Shown piece by piece: positions 1 to 5,844 of a stretch of 11,448 nucleotides of DNA. The stretch spans positions 1-11,448 of the forward strand of contig JAPKYG010000016.1 in assembly GCA_026394435.1 (NCBI GenBank). Direction: 5' to 3'. The translations under genes were made by a program, and so were the position numbers. How positions within the stretch are numbered: position 1 is the stretch's first letter; each line of letters opens with the position of its first letter. Below the pieces are notes generated by a model. The model was not told where the DNA came from, ran no database searches, and saw only the letters and a program-made list of their open reading frames with translations. This stretch comes from Methanobacteriota archaeon (lineage in GTDB: Archaea; Thermoplasmatota; E2; DHVEG-1).

Positions 1-1194
1 TCGTGCTTTCTCATCGCCCTTTCTTTTTTCAATAATGCTTTTGACAACCTGGGGGATTACATCACCACTGCGCTCCACTAGAACCATGTCACCGATGCGG
101 ATGTCTTTGCGTTTTAATTCATCAAAATTATGCAATGTTGCTCGAGATACCATTACCCCGCCAACCTGGACCGGTTCGAGGATTGCAACTGGGGTAAGTG
201 TACCGGTTCGTCCTACCTGTATCACGATATCATTCAGTCGGGTGGTCGCTTGTTTCGCCGTAAACTTAAAAGCAATTGCCCATCGTGGGTGTTTAATGGT
301 CGAGCCTAATTCTCTCTGTTGAGAAAACAAATTCACCTTCAGAACAACTCCATCGATCTCATAATCCAGGCTTTCTCGTTTGGTTTCAAGCTCTACACAG
401 AATTTAATGGCTTCTTCTATGTTATTTACCTTTTTGATTAAGGGGTTGACACGAAATCCAGTCTTGCGTAATATTTCTAAGGCTTTTTCATGGGTTTGGA
501 AATCTTGGTCTGAATGGGAAATATAATAAATGAACGTATCAAGTGGTCGTACTGCGACAATGCGGGAATCAAGTTGTCGGAGTGACCCAGCGGCTGCGTT
601 CCGCGGGTTTGCAAATGCTTGTTCTCCTTTTTTTTCTTGTTCTGTATTGAACTTTTTAAATGCAGTAATCGGAAAGTACACCTCACCGCGTACCTCCGCA
701 TTTTGAAGTTGAGACCCTTGTAATCGAAGAGGGATACTATGGATTGGTCTCAGGTTCGCGGTGACGTCATCGCCTTGTATTCCGTCTCCTCTTGTCGCGC
801 CTCTCACAAACACTCCATTTTCATAGATGAGTGCGATACTGACTCCATCAATTTTTGGTTCACATACATACTCAACATTAGCAACATTTTTTTTAACACG
901 TTCATCAAACTCTCTGAGTTCATCGTATGAATACGCATTATCCAACGAAAGCATCGCAATTTTATGTTCCACGGTTTTGAATCCTTTAAGTGGTTCTCCT
1001 CCAATCCGTTGTGTCGGGGAATCTGGTGTGATCAGATCAGGAAACTCAGCTTCCAATGCCTCGAGTTTCTTAAGAAGCATGTCGTATTCGTAGTCTGAGA
1101 TCACCGGGTTGTTTTCGACATAGTACTTATAATTATGATGATTGATTTCATCGCGAAGTTTATTGATTTGTTTTTTTGCTTCGTTTTTATTCAT
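1..1194 (-). CDS. ligA: NAD+-dependent DNA ligase LigA (N-terminal 398 residues, 3' end beyond window)
   Basis: This reading frame is open from an ATG at 1194 to the left edge, so the gene is partial only because of the window. Domain Ia, which binds NMN and sets NAD+ use, is present near residues 20-38, with Y24, Y25, D34, Y37 and D38 in the HHNYKYY...ISDYEYD pattern. The nucleotidyltransferase domain follows: the catalytic lysine motif CEPKIDG at 111-117 (K114), RGDG at 135-138, EVRGEVYFP at 167-175, NPRNAAAGSLRQLD at 196-209, DYEIDGVVLKV at 277-287, and HPRWAIAFKF at 302-311. The OB-fold begins with the GRTGTLTPVAILEPV stretch and RATLHN at 351-356. The zinc finger, HhH and BRCT parts would lie outside the window. 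The enzyme seals nicks using NAD+. It starts four bases after the polX stop, so it is probably the last gene of that operon or close to it. LigA is standard in bacteria and sporadic in archaea, which suggests transfer. Confidence 0.95.
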   Translation of the reverse strand, partial: MNKNEAKKQINKLRDEINHHNYKYYVENNPVISDYEYDMLLKKLEALEAEFPDLITPDSPTQRIGGEPLKGFKTVEHKIAMLSLDNAYSYDELREFDERVKKNVANVEYVCEPKIDGVSIALIYENGVFVRGATRGDGIQGDDVTANLRPIHSIPLRLQGSQLQNAEVRGEVYFPITAFKKFNTEQEKKGEQAFANPRNAAAGSLRQLDSRIVAVRPLDTFIYYISHSDQDFQTHEKALEILRKTGFRVNPLIKKVNNIEEAIKFCVELETKRESLDYEIDGVVLKVNLFSQQRELGSTIKHPRWAIAFKFTAKQATTRLNDIVIQVGRTGTLTPVAILEPVQVGGVMVSRATLHNFDELKRKDIRIGDMVLVERSGDVIPQVVKSIIEKRKGDEKAR

Positions 1195-1198
1195 GTCC

Positions 1199-2914
1199 TC
1201 ACGCACCCAGTATTTTTTCAATGTCCTTTAAGGAATAGGTATTGAGGATATCTTTTTTCTCAAGCCATCCTCGACGTGCGGTCGCAATCCCGAATATCAT
1301 GAAATCCAAATGATTGATGCTATGTGAATCGGTTCCCAGGACGAATTGTACACCGTGTTCTTTCGCAAGTTTTACGTGTGTATCATCAAGGTCGAGTCGA
1401 TCCGGGAATGAATTAATCTCAAGACGGGTATCGGTTTCTTTTGCTGTATCAATGATTTGCTCGAGGTCGACTTCGTATGGTTCACGTTTACCGATGAGTC
1501 GACCGGTCGGGTGTGCCACGAAATCTGCTTGTCCGTTGTCCATGCCTTTGATGATCCGCTTGGTCATTGTTTCTTTATCCATTTTAAAAGCAGTGTGAAT
1601 ACCGATGTACACAAAATCAAATTGTTTTAGAATCTTGTTGCTGTAATCAAGTGTTCCATCTGTTTTAATGTCGCATTCCGTGCCGCAGAGAATTCGTAGA
1701 TTTGGGAATTTCTTGTTGAGGGTTTTAATCTCTTGAAGCTTTTTCTGTATTCTGTCTTCGGTCAGTCCGTTCGCGATCTTCAGTGATTGTGAATGATCGG
1801 TAATCCCAATGAACGAATAATGAAGTTGTTGTGCGACACTCGCGATGGTTTCAATAGAATCACTCCCATCACTCCAGGAGGAATGAACATGGAAATCACC
1901 GTTGATCTCATCGTACCCAACGAGATTCGGCAATTTTTTCTTTTTTGCTGCCTCGAATTCACCACGGTTTTCCCGTAGTTCCGGTTCGATGTACGGAAAA
2001 CCAATTTTCTTATAGATCTCTTCCTCGGTTTTTCCTGCAATGTATTTTTCTGTGTTTTTGTCAAATAAACCATACTCATTGAGCTTGTATCCTTTTCTGA
2101 TCGCAAGGCCGCGCAGGGTTACATTGTGATCCTTTGAGCCAGTAAAATATTGGAGCGCGGCACCATAGCTTTTCTCCTCTACGACACGAAGGTCTACCTG
2201 GAGATTGTCGTTCAACAGCACACTTGATTTGGTTGTTCCTTTCGCCAGGACCTGCGCAACCTCAGGGTAGTCTACGAAATACTCCATAACTGTTTCAGGG
2301 TTTTTTGACGATATAAGAATATCCAGATCACCGATTGTTTCTTTCATCCGACGGAGGCTTCCAGCGATGTTGATTTTCTCAATCTGTTTACATCTTTTTA
2401 GATAGGTAAGATATCTGGTTCCATCCTCGTATGCGACATTGAGAAGCACTCTGCCGCTTGTTTTTTCACGGAGTTGAATCCCGCGCAGAATGTTTCGTTC
2501 GGTAATTTCGCCGAATCCCTCGAGCGTTCGTAGCTCTCCTTTGTTCGCTGCTTCTCGCAGCTCTTGGGTATTGGTGATACCAAGGTTTTTGTACAGTGCA
2601 GCAACCTTCTTTGGCCCAAGCCCAGGAATGCCTAGTAAATCAATAAGACCTGTTGGCACTTCTTTTTTCAGCCGCTCAAGATATTCAATCTTTCCTGTTT
2701 GTACGAGTTCTGTAATCTTCTTGGCGAGTGCTTCACCAACCCCCGGAATCGATTCGAGTCTGCCTTGATTCACCAGCTTTTCAATGTCCTCATCTAAGGC
2801 TTCGATAGTCTGCGCCGCAATCCGATACGCTCGTGTCTTAAAAAAAATCTCTCCTTTCAGATCCAACAAATTCGCAATCATATACAAGATATCTGCAACG
2901 AACTGATTCTTCAT
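1199..2914 (-). CDS. polX: DNA polymerase X family protein with C-terminal PHP phosphoesterase domain
   Basis: The 571-residue protein has the full bacterial/archaeal PolX layout. Residues 1-150 hold the 8-kDa-like region with helix-hairpin-helix motifs (IPGVGEALAKKI at 56-67, IPGLGPKKVAALY at 96-108). Residues about 150-300 hold the nucleotidyltransferase core, with GSLRRMKETIGDLDIL at 185-200 giving metal-binding D197 and D199, a third Asp at D241 in VDLRVV, and FTGSKDHN at 257-264. Residues about 335-571 are a PHP domain with DFHVHSSWSDG (H342, H344), TDHS (D373, H374), E413, H440, H468 and GTDSHS (D529, H531), so the metal site looks intact. Characterised homologues fill short gaps, and the PHP domain gives 3'-5' exonuclease and AP-endonuclease-type activity. 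A GAGGGTG ribosome binding site lies just before the ATG. It follows rbkR by 16 bases and precedes ligA by 4. Confidence 0.95.
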   Translation of the reverse strand: MKNQFVADILYMIANLLDLKGEIFFKTRAYRIAAQTIEALDEDIEKLVNQGRLESIPGVGEALAKKITELVQTGKIEYLERLKKEVPTGLIDLLGIPGLGPKKVAALYKNLGITNTQELREAANKGELRTLEGFGEITERNILRGIQLREKTSGRVLLNVAYEDGTRYLTYLKRCKQIEKINIAGSLRRMKETIGDLDILISSKNPETVMEYFVDYPEVAQVLAKGTTKSSVLLNDNLQVDLRVVEEKSYGAALQYFTGSKDHNVTLRGLAIRKGYKLNEYGLFDKNTEKYIAGKTEEEIYKKIGFPYIEPELRENRGEFEAAKKKKLPNLVGYDEINGDFHVHSSWSDGSDSIETIASVAQQLHYSFIGITDHSQSLKIANGLTEDRIQKKLQEIKTLNKKFPNLRILCGTECDIKTDGTLDYSNKILKQFDFVYIGIHTAFKMDKETMTKRIIKGMDNGQADFVAHPTGRLIGKREPYEVDLEQIIDTAKETDTRLEINSFPDRLDLDDTHVKLAKEHGVQFVLGTDSHSINHLDFMIFGIATARRGWLEKKDILNTYSLKDIEKILGA

Positions 2915-2930
2915 ACACCCTCAACACGTC

Positions 2931-3590
2931 TTATTGGAGGTAGACGACAACTTCGACCTCGTCACCATCATGCAACTTGAGTTTCTCACGCAGAAAATAT
3001 GGGGAAATGCATTCAAGGACGATTGCGTAATGACTCCTTTTTGGAAGTACGATTGCTCCTTCATACCCATTGATAGTCGCCTTGAAACACACAACACACC
3101 CAAACGTTCGATTCTCTGCCTGAAACTCATTGATCAAGATACCGCCGCAGTTGCGGAGCAACCGTAACTTGTTTCGTTCAATATATTCGATCTCGACGTT
3201 GAACGTCCCTGGATAGGCAACAAATCCGAGTTGCTTCTCAAATTGATCAGCGTATCCTTTTTGTCTGGTGTAGTACTTCCCCTCGCCCATCCCTGAGATT
3301 AATTTTCCTTTGAATACGACTTTAGTGGAAAGATCGAAAATCTGTTTATAGGACAAATACTCATTTTCCAGCAAGTCTGCTCCGGTGCTCGTAATCTGAA
3401 TCAGCTGCTTCTTCACCCCAAGCTCCCTGGTAATCATTTGTTGCGTATCAAGCTCAAGCAGGTATCGTGACGCAGTCTGTTGACTGGTTTCCAATTGTTT
3501 TGCAAGTTCATGGGATGACAACTCAATCTTATTGCGAATCGCCCCGAGCAACGCAAGTTCCTTTAACGTTTGCAACAGATATGGCTTCAT
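2931..3590 (-). CDS. ribK: HTH-fused CTP-dependent riboflavin kinase (RbkR/RibK type)
   Basis: The 219-residue protein joins a winged helix-turn-helix domain (about 1-85, recognition region near SSHELAKQLETSQQTASRY at 25-43) to an archaeal riboflavin kinase domain (about 90-219). Kinase signatures include GKLISGMGEGKYYTRQKGY at 95-113, the QFEKQLGFVAYPGTFNVE stretch, and CFKATINGYEGAIVLPKRSHY near 168-187. The family phosphorylates riboflavin to FMN using CTP (EC 2.7.1.161). Fused HTH versions are known in archaea as RbkR, which also represses or activates riboflavin genes. Dual function here is inferred from the domain layout. A GGGGGAAC element precedes the ATG by about 15 bases. It lies 26 bases after the small winged-helix gene and leads into polX, so the four genes are probably one transcript. 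Confidence 0.93.
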   Translation of the reverse strand: MKPYLLQTLKELALLGAIRNKIELSSHELAKQLETSQQTASRYLLELDTQQMITRELGVKKQLIQITSTGADLLENEYLSYKQIFDLSTKVVFKGKLISGMGEGKYYTRQKGYADQFEKQLGFVAYPGTFNVEIEYIERNKLRLLRNCGGILINEFQAENRTFGCVVCFKATINGYEGAIVLPKRSHYAIVLECISPYFLREKLKLHDGDEVEVVVYLQ

Positions 3591-3616
3591 GTGCTTCTCA
3601 AAGTTCCCCCAATCAT

Positions 3617-3844
3617 TTATTTTCCGATCGTTTCAACAAGTTTTTTCCCTTCAGCAGTAAACACGTACGTATTCCCTTTTTTTTCGACGATGCCTCCGGT
3701 GATGAATTCATCGATGACGCGTTGTGCAACCCTTGGTATCATACGATTTTTTTTCGTAATACGTTTGATATCGGTTTCCCCGGAGACAAGCTCATCGAAG
3801 ATAACTCGTCGGAACTTATTTGCAAGTATGAACCCTTCATCCAT
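3617..3844 (-). CDS. small winged-helix DNA-binding protein
   Basis: This 75-residue protein is a stand-alone winged-helix domain. Residues about 20-50 (ETDIKRITKKNRMIPRVAQRVIDEF) fit the helices and recognition helix, and GGIVEKKGNTYVFTAEGKKLVETI at about 50-73 fits the wing and last helix. It looks like a transcription regulator with no ligand domain. It is first in the probable operon with ribK, polX and ligA and diverges from the NOG1-type gene, so it could regulate either side. Its target is unknown. A TTTATG element about 35 bases upstream could be its TATA box. Length and composition suggest a complete gene. Confidence 0.8.
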   Translation of the reverse strand: MDEGFILANKFRRVIFDELVSGETDIKRITKKNRMIPRVAQRVIDEFITGGIVEKKGNTYVFTAEGKKLVETIGK

Positions 3845-3858
3845 AGACGTACCAACAG

Positions 3859-3883
3859 CTTAATTTAGAGGTATCACATAAAC
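3859..3883. promoter_or_regulatory. divergent promoter region between the winged-helix operon and the NOG1-type gene
   Basis: Only 51 bases separate the two start codons. On the plus strand TTAATTTA at 3860-3867 sits about 30 bases before the GTPase ATG, giving an almost leaderless transcript. On the minus strand GGTTTATGTG (3884-3875) sits about 35 bases before the winged-helix ATG. The two TATA-like boxes lie within 20 bases of each other, so the promoters probably compete. No transcript data support this. Confidence 0.45.
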
Positions 3884-3895
3884 CTTTTCAAACTT

Positions 3896-4861
3896 ATGTT
3901 CAGAAACATTCCCCCGATACTCGCCGCGAAACAACTCCTAGATCGGTCGATCCGTCGGACAAAAAAAATCCAGATTCATGATCGAGACAAACGCTACGAG
4001 ATAAAAAAAATCATCATAGCACGTACCGAAACCTTCATCACAGATCTTACGTCCCAACTGGAGTCATATGTGAAAAACTTTCCATCAATTGACAAACTAC
4101 CGTTGTTCTATCAGGAGATTATTGATATTAAGATTGATACGGATAAACTAAAGAAATCATTAGGTGCGATTGACTGGGCGCGGAAAACCACCCTGATGGT
4201 CTATTCAACACAAAACAGTTCCTTAATAAAATCTGGAAATGTAGAGTTCCTGAAACAAAAACAAAAAGAAATCTACGGCCGTGTATCGTCAATCGTAAAA
4301 CAAGTAGATAAAAATCTTGTGTTTCTCTCAAACGCACAGAAGATATTGAGAACGTTCCCTGATATTGAGGATATTCCAACTGTAGTCATCGCAGGGTATC
4401 CCAACGTGGGAAAATCATCACTCATCAGACAACTATCAGCTGCAAAACCAGAGATTGCACAGTACCCGTTTACGACAAAACAGATTTATGTTGGTCATAT
4501 GGAAAAAACAGTTCGTTATGAGAAAAAGCAGTATCAGATTATTGACACGCCAGGGTTGTTAGATCGGCCTCTCTCAGAGCGGAACAATATTGAGAAACAG
4601 GCAATCGCTGCTTTGCGGAATCTTGCTGATCTTATTGTGTTTATCTTTGACCCCTCAGGAACCAGCGGGTACCAGATGAGTGAACAGACATTGATGCTGG
4701 AGGACATCAAGAAGTTGTTTTGTGATGTCCCGTTTATCATCGTGGAAAACAAGGTTGATGTACAGAACACCGGTTCTGCGAATCGGAAGATTTCGTGTAC
4801 CACTGGGAATGGAATCGAGGAGCTGCGCCAAGAAATTCTCTCTGTTCTTGACCATATATAA
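3896..4861 (+). CDS. NOG1-type GTPase (archaeal GTP-binding protein)
   Basis: The 321-residue protein has a helical N-terminal NOG1 domain (about 1-155) followed by an OBG/HSR1-type G domain. G motifs are visible: G1 GYPNVGKSS at 167-175, switch I around PFTTKQIYVG at 191-200 (T193/T194), G3 DTPG at 217-220, G4 NKVD at 285-288, and a G5-like SCTTGNGI at 300-307. In eukaryotes Nog1 acts in 60S subunit maturation, and the archaeal homologues, of similar length, are assumed to act in large-subunit assembly. The ATG at 3896 fits the family N terminus and the nearby TATA box. It is followed by a 239-base AT-rich gap and convergent transcription of the next gene. Confidence 0.92.
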   Translation: MFRNIPPILAAKQLLDRSIRRTKKIQIHDRDKRYEIKKIIIARTETFITDLTSQLESYVKNFPSIDKLPLFYQEIIDIKIDTDKLKKSLGAIDWARKTTLMVYSTQNSSLIKSGNVEFLKQKQKEIYGRVSSIVKQVDKNLVFLSNAQKILRTFPDIEDIPTVVIAGYPNVGKSSLIRQLSAAKPEIAQYPFTTKQIYVGHMEKTVRYEKKQYQIIDTPGLLDRPLSERNNIEKQAIAALRNLADLIVFIFDPSGTSGYQMSEQTLMLEDIKKLFCDVPFIIVENKVDVQNTGSANRKISCTTGNGIEELRQEILSVLDHI

Positions 4862-4940
4862 TCTCTCGTAGGTGCATATCCTGGTACATGTTCATCTGCG
4901 AAAAATGCTCTTAAAACAGAATAGCGATATCGTTTCTAAT

Positions 4941-5011
4941 AACAACTAGGAAAGGAAGAAATTAGACTTTTTTACCCTCTTTTCCCCCCTCTGTTCTTCC
5001 TTCCTATTGTT
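4941..5011 (+). terminator. long imperfect hairpin downstream of the NOG1-type gene, with pyrimidine-rich loop
   Basis: AACAACTAGGAAAGGAAGAA at 4941-4960 pairs with TTCTTCCTTCCTATTGTT at 4994-5011. This gives 18 pairs interrupted by two single-base bulges and closing a 33-base, mostly pyrimidine loop (runs of T at 4969-4973 and C at 4984-4989). Archaeal termination needs mainly U-runs, so the T-tracts in the loop or a structured 3' end could stop the GTPase transcript. It could also be a small structured RNA. Confidence 0.45.
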
Positions 5012-5072
5012 TCTCTTAAAAATATTTTCACGCCAAAAAAAAAACATAGTGAACACTTTTTCTAAAACAATT

Positions 5073-5096
5073 AAAAAACAATGAAAACTGTTTTTT
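5073..5096 (-). terminator. inverted repeat and T-run after the EarA-like gene
   Basis: AAAAAACA (5073-5080) and TGTTTTTT (5089-5096) form a perfect 8-bp inverted repeat with an 8-base loop, starting five bases after the stop codon of the minus-strand regulator. On the minus strand it ends in a T6 run followed by further T-rich sequence, as expected for an archaeal terminator. Confidence 0.5.
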
Positions 5097-5100
5097 GTTT

Positions 5101-5436
5101 TTATCGTCGTAATTTCATGGTCTGTATGATTTCTTTGCCGAAATCAGTAACTCCATAGAGTCGGACGTTTTTCCCACCGGATCTTTCCTCAACCATGTTC
5201 AGACCAATGAGGGATTCTTCTTCACGATACCGTGTTTCGATTCCGCGCAAGGCACCAATCACGTTTGATGAGGTTGCACTGATATTGTACGCGATCTCGG
5301 AGGTGTAACTGCAGTTCGGGCTGATTTCACAGAGATACTCAGTAACTTTTCTTCGAATATTGCTACGTCGAAGTGCCCGTATCGCAACCGATCGTTTGAT
5401 CTCGATAGAGCGGTCTATAGTTGTTTGTTCCAGCAT
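5101..5436 (-). CDS. EarA-like archaeal winged-helix transcription regulator
   Basis: The 111-residue basic protein matches, from memory of the family, the archaeal regulators that include EarA, the activator of the archaellum operon in Methanococcus. The shared pattern is RSVAIRALRRSNIRRKVTEYL at about 15-35, then ISPNCSYTSEIAYNISATSSNVIGALRGIETRY at about 38-70 (helix-turn-helix), ESLIGLNMVEE at 74-84, and a wing with VRLYGVTDFGKEII at 91-104. No archaellum gene is in this window, so the target is unknown and a role in motility should not be assumed. The ATG at 5436 lies about 40 bases after a TATA box flanked by an inverted repeat. The downstream flank is a T-rich terminator. Confidence 0.75.
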   Translation of the reverse strand: MLEQTTIDRSIEIKRSVAIRALRRSNIRRKVTEYLCEISPNCSYTSEIAYNISATSSNVIGALRGIETRYREEESLIGLNMVEERSGGKNVRLYGVTDFGKEIIQTMKLRR

Positions 5437-5454
5437 CCCATCGTACCCGTTAAA

Positions 5455-5490
5455 AAGCGAATGATACCTCTTTTAATAAAGTATTCGCTT
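5455..5490 (-). promoter_or_regulatory. promoter of the EarA-like gene inside an 8-bp inverted repeat
   Basis: The arms AAGCGAAT (5455-5462) and ATTCGCTT (5483-5490) are perfect reverse complements. They enclose TTTATTAAAA (5480-5471 on the minus strand), a good TATA box about 40 bases before the ATG. A regulator bound to both arms would cover the TATA box, so autoregulation by the encoded winged-helix protein is plausible but untested. Confidence 0.55.
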
Positions 5491-5509
5491 CCGGATATCT
5501 CTTTACATA

Positions 5510-5605
5510 TACACCTGCACTAATGCCTGCATATTCACCTCTGTATCCTGGTATCTATGCAAGTAATTCTGTGATGCAGATAGGTATGCATCTGCAGATG
5601 CACCT
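5510..5605. repeat. TGCA-rich palindromic block between the EarA-like gene and tRNA-Gly
   Basis: Seven TGCA tetramers occur at 5516, 5528, 5558, 5575, 5587, 5593 and 5599, ending in a perfect 16-bp palindrome TGCATCTGCAGATGCA at 5587-5602. The block contains no gene. It could be a protein-binding array or a remnant of short repeats. Confidence 0.5.
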
Positions 5606-5618
5606 TCATATACAAAAC

Positions 5619-5629
5619 GTTAAAAAAAG
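5619..5629 (-). terminator. T-run terminator of tRNA-Gly
   Basis: On the minus strand the tRNA 3' end is followed within a few bases by TCTTTTTTTAACG. A T7 run of this kind is enough to end transcription in archaea. It would separate the tRNA transcript from the downstream regulator gene. Confidence 0.6.
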
Positions 5630-5631
5630 AG

Positions 5632-5704
5632 TGCGGGCGCCGGGATTTGAACCCGAGTTTTAAGCTTGGCAAGCTTAAGTGATACCAGACTACACTACAC
5701 CCGC
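5632..5704 (-). tRNA. tRNA-Gly (anticodon GCC)
   Basis: A full 73-base cloverleaf can be folded by eye. The acceptor stem GCGGGTG pairs with CGCCCGC (one G-T pair), the D arm has a GTG/CAC stem, and the anticodon stem TAAGC/GCTTA holds the loop TTGCCAA with anticodon GCC (complement of 5668-5670). The variable region is four bases, and the T arm TCGGG/CCCGG encloses loop TTCAAAT. The discriminator base is A. No CCA is encoded and there is no intron. It decodes GGC/GGU glycine codons. Confidence 0.96.
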
Positions 5705-5740
5705 ATATCCGGATTGTAGAAACCATGAAGCAATCATCCC

Positions 5741-5748
5741 TTAAAAAG
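5741..5748 (-). promoter_or_regulatory. TATA box of tRNA-Gly
   Basis: CTTTTTAA (minus strand) is centred about 40 bases before the mature tRNA 5' end. This would place the start of transcription roughly 14 bases upstream of the tRNA, typical of an archaeal tRNA promoter with a short 5' leader. Confidence 0.5.
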
Positions 5749-5807
5749 TATTACGCTGGTTCTACAAGAGTACCAAAATCAATCCTATAAAATATTATAC
5801 GAGAAAC

Positions 5808-5816
5808 TATATAAAT
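5808..5816 (+). promoter_or_regulatory. TATA box of the secreted AttH/CrtC-like gene
   Basis: TATATAAAT, preceded by the purine-rich GAGAAAC that could act as a BRE, lies about 33 bases before the ATG at 5845. Expected transcription start is near 5838, so the mRNA leader would be only a few bases. This favours the ATG at 5845 over the in-frame TTG at 5836. Confidence 0.65.
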
Positions 5817-5844
5817 ACCAAAGAACCTTTTTCTTTTGAAAATC

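Noticed and set aside
35..1093. Several short open frames on the plus strand and in other minus frames across 35-1093
   Set aside because: They lie over the partial ligA frame, have no family signature, and are explained as shadows of a 398-codon gene that stays open to the window edge.
3896..3909. ATGTTcagaAACAT imperfect palindrome overlapping the NOG1-type start codon
   Set aside because: Arms are only five bases and overlap coding sequence; chance is a sufficient explanation without other copies.
5437..5605. CRISPR-like or integron-like array suggested by repeated TGCA words
   Set aside because: No repeat unit of 20 or more bases with regular spacers is present and no cas or integrase gene is nearby.
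5836..5844. TTG at 5836 as start of the AttH/CrtC-like gene
   Set aside because: It would coincide with the predicted transcription start, and the ATG nine bases later gives a normal signal peptide.
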